Assembly (NCBI GenBank): GCA_947683625.1
Contig: CANTUR010000340.1
Span: 1,116,001-1,180,000, forward strand
From: Mallotus nudiflorus
Lineage: Eukaryota; Streptophyta; Magnoliopsida; Malpighiales; Euphorbiaceae
DNA length: 64,000 nt
Reading direction: 5' to 3'
A program made the translations under genes and the position numbers. Shown here piece by piece: positions 59,365 through 64,000 of the stretch. The notes under the pieces are model-generated. The model ran no database searches, was not told where the DNA came from, and saw only the letters and a program-made list of their open reading frames with translations. Numbering within the stretch: position 1 is the first letter of the stretch; the number at the start of each line of letters is the position of its first letter.

Positions 59365-60202
59365 ACTATGTGCACATGGTAGAGATTGAGATATGGATCT
59401 AATATATATATATGACTGGTGAATGCTAAACTGGGACGGGTGCCTTGGTTGAAGCCTTTGCTCTCGGGGACTGCCAGTGATTGTAAGGTTAATAATGGAT
59501 TGGGATAGGTGCCTCGGTCGATGCCTTTGCTCTTGGGGACCACCAGTGCCATATATTTGGATTAAGTGAATGACTACGGCTCAGTGCCTCGGTTGATGCC
59601 TTTGCTCTCGGGGACCGGTAGTCTAGTTAGAATAAGTGGGCCCGGTTGGCCATTTAGATTTTGGGTTTAGGGTTCTACCGAGATTTTTCAAAAGCTATAT
59701 TTATACATTATAAATTATTTTCACTACAAATATATATAGTTTTCAAAAGGTTTTCAAACCGTACAACTCTTTTTATTGACTTACTCAGTGAGGTCTGATT
59801 CCCCTCAATTTTTTTTTTCAGGAGCTTGGGAGTTCGACCTCAGACTACCTCCACGCTGGGTTTCTTCTTCACTGGCTATTTTATGTAGGTCATTGTAAGC
59901 TATACTGTGTGTTAATCTAGGTTGTTGTAGTAGTATAGGTACTAAGAGTTGTATGTTTTAAGTATATTGTGTAGTTATTTGTACGAACCACGCTTATATA
60001 TAAAGATTTAAGTTTAATTTATAATATGTGACGTTGAAGCACGTTTTATTTAGCACTTGAATTTATTTATTCTATTTTAAAATAAGGTTTTAAATTGTGA
60101 GGTGTTGTTTATCTTTTCTTTAAGGCTTACTACGGGTTTTGGGGGCCTTATGCCTTCCCATTCCCTAGTGCCGGTCATGTGCCCTCGGGTTCGGGTTGTG
60201 CA

Positions 60203-60268
60203 TATTGAATGATAAAATAGTCAAAACTTCTATATCTTCTATATATTTTGAGCAAGTAATTGTTGTAT
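60203..60268. other. 66-bp spacer between giant LTR copies iii and iv
   Basis: Contains the TATTG duplication of copy iii at its left and the TGTAT duplication of copy iv at its right. Otherwise A+T-rich target DNA. Confidence 0.7.
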
Positions 60269-60636
60269 TGTAATACCCTATATATTACTTAAATAAAAAG
60301 GGGTATTTTTATCAAATCATATTATTAATAATTACTTTTTCATCATATTATATTTTTTGATTGTTATTATTGTGATTATTATTATTATTTTTATTATTAC
60401 TATTAGTGCTATTTTAAATTATATTAAAGTCATTATCTATATGTGTGTCTATAAATAAATAAATATATATATGTGTGTATACATGTGCATATAAATAGAT
60501 ATATATATATATATATATATGCATATTTATAAATATATGTATATATATGTTATATTTATAGATATAGATGTGGGGTTTAATTATTATATGTGTATGTATA
60601 TTAGTAGGTTATATGATACATATATATATGTATGTA

Positions 60637-60699
<63 letters not shown>

Positions 60700-60749
60700 T
60701 CTATGTATATATATTTATATATGTATATATTTATATATTATAGTATAAA

Positions 60750-60811
<62 letters not shown>
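60750..60811. repeat. (TA)n microsatellite in giant LTR copy iv
   Basis: About 30 TA units; two more TA runs lie at 60648-60694 and about 61960-62018. Confidence 0.9.
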
Positions 60812-60814
<3 letters not shown>

Positions 60815-61173
60815 CATCAGAAGCCCCGAGAAGAACCCTTACCAGCATCTTCTTCCCCGTCTGCCACCCATGCCCTCTCTCCCCTTCATTGTGCCACCTT
60901 CCCTTTCGCCTGAGAACTCCATCGCCGCTGTGCGTTAAGCTTGCTGGAGTGTTGCAGTAGCTGCCTTCCTTCTTCCTCGCGAGGTAGTACCTTCTTCTCC
61001 TCGCACAGCAACTCTGCAACCTCCCATCCTGCCCAGCTTTGATCCTCTGTCCATGCCATCTCCTTGTGGTGTCAAGCTGCCTTCTGCCCCCGCCTAAGCT
61101 GCTCCATCTTCCTCATCTTCTCCGGTGGCAGCAGGTCTCCTTCCCCTCCCTCTGTTCTGTCCAGCAGCTAGGT

Positions 61174-61190
61174 GGTGAGTAATGCTCACC
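61174..61190 (+). other. Stem-loop H3 with embedded GTGAGT, giant LTR copy iv
   Basis: GGTGAG / TAATG / CTCACC: 6-bp stem at the position equivalent to 57792 in copy iii. Confidence 0.55.
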
Positions 61191-61956
61191 TGATGCCTTC
61201 ATTTTCTTCCTTGATCTTGAAATTTCTTTCAGTTGAGTATCTATATAGGGTGTTGTTAGTGCTATGAGGAAGATAATTGCTCATTTGGATTATTTTTGGG
61301 AATTTTTAGATTTTCCAGAATTTTGTTTGAATTTTTGTTATTTTAATCACTTGATTTTATTCTATTCTTAAGTGTAATTAGTGATTAGGTTAAATACAGT
61401 TAAGTGTTTTTGAGTTTGTTAATTTTATTTAGGGTTTTAGAAATTTTTGGTGTTAATTAGAGATTTATGTAAATATTAGATATTTAATGGGTAATTATGC
61501 TAATTTTGAAAATTATGGTTAAAAAATTATAAAATTTTAATAATTGAGGTTATTATTAAATGTTGTTAATTTTAGAACTCAAACTATAATTTTTGTGATT
61601 TTTATACTATTTTTATAAATATTTTTGAGTTTATGCCAAATGTGATTTTTTGATTAAATAATATTTTTGGGAGAAAAAAATTTTGGTTGATTGTATATTT
61701 TAATTATATTAGGAAGGTTTATTTTGAGAAAATAATTTTTGGGATGATTAAATAATTTTAAGGAATTATTTTTAGTATTAATAGCACATTATGTAATGTA
61801 CGTATTTTAGGGAGGTAAAAATGTAATTTTTACCCTAAATATGATAAATATATATTTTAATTAGTTTTATTAATATTTAAAGGGTTTAGATAATTTTTAT
61901 AAATTAATTGGTATTTTTACTTAAGTAGTGTAAATTTTAAATATTAAATTTCAAAT

Positions 61957-62021
<65 letters not shown>

Positions 62022-62295
62022 CGTTACAATGGTTTTAATTTGGGTTATAATTATATTTACATTTTGATGATGGAATGCAAATTTGATTGTTTAATTTTGA
62101 ATAATTGAGATTTTATATAATTTTATTTATTTTTAGTATACGTGTATGGGAAATATGTTATTTTAGAAATAAATGTTATTAATTCTTGCTATTTTATTGA
62201 GTTGTGATCTCGGTCGGGGCAAATTATAGTTTTGGAAGCCCGACTCGAGTGTGGATGTTGTGAATATTAGAAGTGCATTTTCTATGCAGGTCTGG

Positions 62296-62312
62296 CTCTA
62301 CCTTCGGTAGAG
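62296..62312 (+). other. Conserved stem-loop H1, giant LTR copy iv
   Basis: CTCTACC / TTC / GGTAGAG: perfect 7-bp stem. Confidence 0.75.
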
Positions 62313-62761
62313 AGATGTTCGTTTTATAGAGGAGATTCTGCCAAAATTTTGATAGATTTTCTCGTAAAATGTGGTACTCGTAAAATTTCTACCGTTAGTT
62401 AGGTTAAATCCTGTCTGTCGAGTCTTGTCCGATTTTCCTTGAGTTAGTCTGGAATTTCATTATTTTGTTGATTTCTGATTTCGATTCTTTAGTCATGTTT
62501 TAAAAAGTCGATTCATTATTTTTCTTTTAGAGCATTTCGGAGCAGAAGCTGTGAGACCGAGGCAGACGCGTGGTCGTCAGCCTTCGCATTCATCCTGTAA
62601 GTCAATAGAACGATATGTGCGTGTGTTTATTTAAAGAATGCATGCGCTCGTATTTCTATTATATTGATTATATGATTTATTTAATTTAATGTTATTACTT
62701 ATGATTTAAATGCATTTTATTTATTTAAAATCGATTTGAGAAATTTTGATAGAATGGGCTA

Positions 62762-62780
62762 CCTGGTGGGCTTCACTAGG
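62762..62780 (+). other. Conserved stem-loop H2, giant LTR copy iv
   Basis: CCTGGTG / GGCTT / CACTAGG: 7-bp stem with a G-T (G-U in RNA) fourth pair. Confidence 0.75.
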
Positions 62781-63656
62781 ACTATGTGCACATGGTAGAG
62801 ATTGAGAGATGGATTCGATAATTGTATGATTGATGAATGTTAAACTGGGACGGGTGCCTCGGTGGAAGCCTTTGCTCTCGGGGATCGCTAGTGATTGTAA
62901 GGTTGATAATGGACTGGGATGAGTGCCTCGGTCGATGCCTTTGCTCTCGGGGGACCGCCAGAGCCATATATTTGGATTAAGTGAATGACTACGGCTTGGT
63001 GCCTCGGTTGATGCCTTTGCTCTCGGGGACCGGTAGTCTAGTTGGAATAAGTGGGCTCGGTTGGCCATTTAGGATTTTGGGTTTAGGGTTCTACCGAGAT
63101 TTTTCAAATGCTATACTTATATATTATAAATTATTTTCACTATAAACATATATAGTTTTCAAAGGTTTTCAAACCGTACAGCTCTTTTTATTGACTTACT
63201 CAGTGAGGTCTGATTCCCCTCAATTTATTTTTTTCAAGAGCTTGGGATTTCGACCTCAGACTACCTCCACGCCGGGTTTCTTCTTCACCGACTATTTTAT
63301 GTAGGTCATTGTAAGCTGTACTGTGTGTTAATCTAGGTTGCTGCAGTAGTATATGTATTAAAGATTTGTATGGTTTAAACATAATTATGTAATTCATTTG
63401 TGTAAACCACGCTTATGTATAAGATTCAATTTGATTTATAATATAAGATGTTGAAACACATTATTATTTAAACAGTTGAAATTGTGTAATTTGAGAAAAA
63501 TCAGTTTGATAATGTGTTCTATTTTAAAAATAAAGTTTAAAATATGAATGGTTTTATTTTCTTTTCCTTTAGGCTTACTACGGGTTTCGGGGGCTTTATG
63601 CCTACCCATTCCCTAGTGCTGGTCATGTGCCCTCGGGTTCGGGTCGTGACATGTAT

Positions 63657-64000
63657 AATCATATGAACTTGGAATCTCATATTTCTTTCTCCAATGCATT
63701 GTTGATTTTTGATGACACAATAGGCGATTTTGATGTTTGTCGTGATAAATGGATAAGGAACCATTTTAAGAAATGTTTGTCTAAATTCTGGTAGTCTATT
63801 TTTTCGAATCAACTTGTTTAATGATATGTAAAAGTAAAATTGGTCTTCGAGAAGTATCTAAGATGTGTTGGATCATGACTGATGCAAATGTTACATGTAA
63901 GTTTCTGAAGTTATGCAATTATTTTGACACCTTCAATGAATTTCGATTTGTAGAAGTAGAGATAAATTCCATATATGTATAGAACTTGTTTATTGTTTTG
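63657..64000. other. Unassigned flank at right edge
   Basis: Target DNA after the TGTAT duplication. No feature recognised in the last 344 bp. Confidence 0.5.

Larger units (their letters stand above)
56957..60202 (+). mobile_element. Giant solo LTR, copy iii
   Basis: A 3246-bp block, TGTAATACCCTATATATT...GGGTTGTGCA, with a perfect duplication TATTG (56952-56956 and 60203-60207). The layout matches copy iv: TA run (57347-57397) plus a long A run (57430-57458), G+C-rich block (57510-57780), A+T-rich body, second TA run (58579-58607), stem-loops H1 and H2, three CCTCGGT subrepeats (59440-59620) and a 3' block with CCCTAGTGCCGGTCATGTGC. No coding sequence. The terminal GTGCA is probably a mutated GTGACA. 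Confidence 0.88.
60269..63651 (+). mobile_element. Giant solo LTR, copy iv
   Basis: A 3383-bp block, TGTAATACCCTATATATTAC...GGGTCGTGACA, with a perfect duplication TGTAT (60264-60268 and 63652-63656). It is closely related to copy iii across its length. TA runs lie at 60648-60694, 60750-60811 and about 61960-62018. A G+C-rich block (60815-61190) is followed by GGTGAGTAATG, then the A+T-rich body, H1 at 62296, H2 at 62762, three CCTCGGT...GCTCTCGGGGA subrepeats (62850-63040) and the CCCTAGTGCTGGTCATGTGC block before the end. No coding sequence; short minus frames over the subrepeats are artefacts. Confidence 0.9.

Noticed and set aside
62721..63068. Minus-strand ORF with repeated SKGIDRGT/SKGFHRGT-like motifs
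   Set aside because: Caused by the CCTCGGT subrepeats of giant LTR copy iv; the same artefact appears in copy iii (59343-59552).
56957..63651. Copies iii and iv as the two LTRs of one element
   Set aside because: Only 66 bp lie between them and each has a different target-site duplication.

Overview
This is nuclear DNA from a flowering plant, probably a repeat-rich (heterochromatic or pericentromeric) stretch. The evidence is: strong A+T bias; Ty1/copia elements of the SIRE/Tork and Ale type; a Ty3/gypsy Tat-lineage element with its typical antisense ORF; a plant Helitron; a FAR1/MULE transposase; a plant-mobile-domain gene; two plant F-box gene remnants; and a chloroplast petN copy. I found no gene that looks intact. 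Almost everything recognisable is a mobile element or a decayed gene, and the main content is a nested insertion history.

Layout. 1-6.63 kb: a decayed minus-strand Helitron (Zn-finger-like, HUH Rep and PIF1-type helicase parts), cut by two solo copia-type LTRs (816-2974 and 3238-4765). 7.6-8.0 kb: a chloroplast insertion carrying petN. 8.4-12.2 kb: remnants of a minus-strand LTR element with an initiator-Met primer site and two related LTR-like blocks, apparently split by other repeat DNA. 12.45-17.69 kb: a minus-strand SIRE/Tork-like copia element with a full 3' LTR and an internal deletion joining the first part of the 5' LTR to the middle of integrase. 19-21.9 kb: a T-rich tract, a triplicated exon-like unit, a long AAT microsatellite and a lysine-rich orphan ORF. 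22.97-26.6 kb: a fold-back MITE split by a 3.4 kb solo LTR. 26.8-28.4 kb: the 3' part of an Ale-type copia element. 30-38 kb: decayed host-type genes on the minus strand (plant mobile domain plus coiled coil, then two F-box copies), followed by a minisatellite and a possible B3 remnant. 41.9-43.8 kb: a FAR1/MULE transposase pseudogene, interrupted by a truncated member of the giant LTR family. 46.6-55.2 kb: a G+C-richer Tat-lineage gypsy element with gag, protease, RT, two RNase H domains, integrase, an antisense spliced ORF, 106-bp tandem repeats and a 3' LTR, but no 5' LTR. Near 55.95 kb: a Helitron-like 3' terminus. 57-63.65 kb: two more giant solo LTRs, 66 bp apart, each with its own target-site duplication.

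How it fits together. Insertion order can be read in several places from 5-bp target-site duplications and from reading frames that line up across the insertion: Helitron before two LTRs; MITE before giant LTR; FAR1 gene before giant LTR. The giant LTR family (copies at 23.0, 43.8, 57.0 and 60.3 kb) is the most informative sequence. Its copies differ a great deal, yet they keep short stem-loops whose paired positions change together, which suggests a constrained RNA or DNA structure. Family names come from motifs read by eye. No database search was run, and boundaries without a duplication are approximate.
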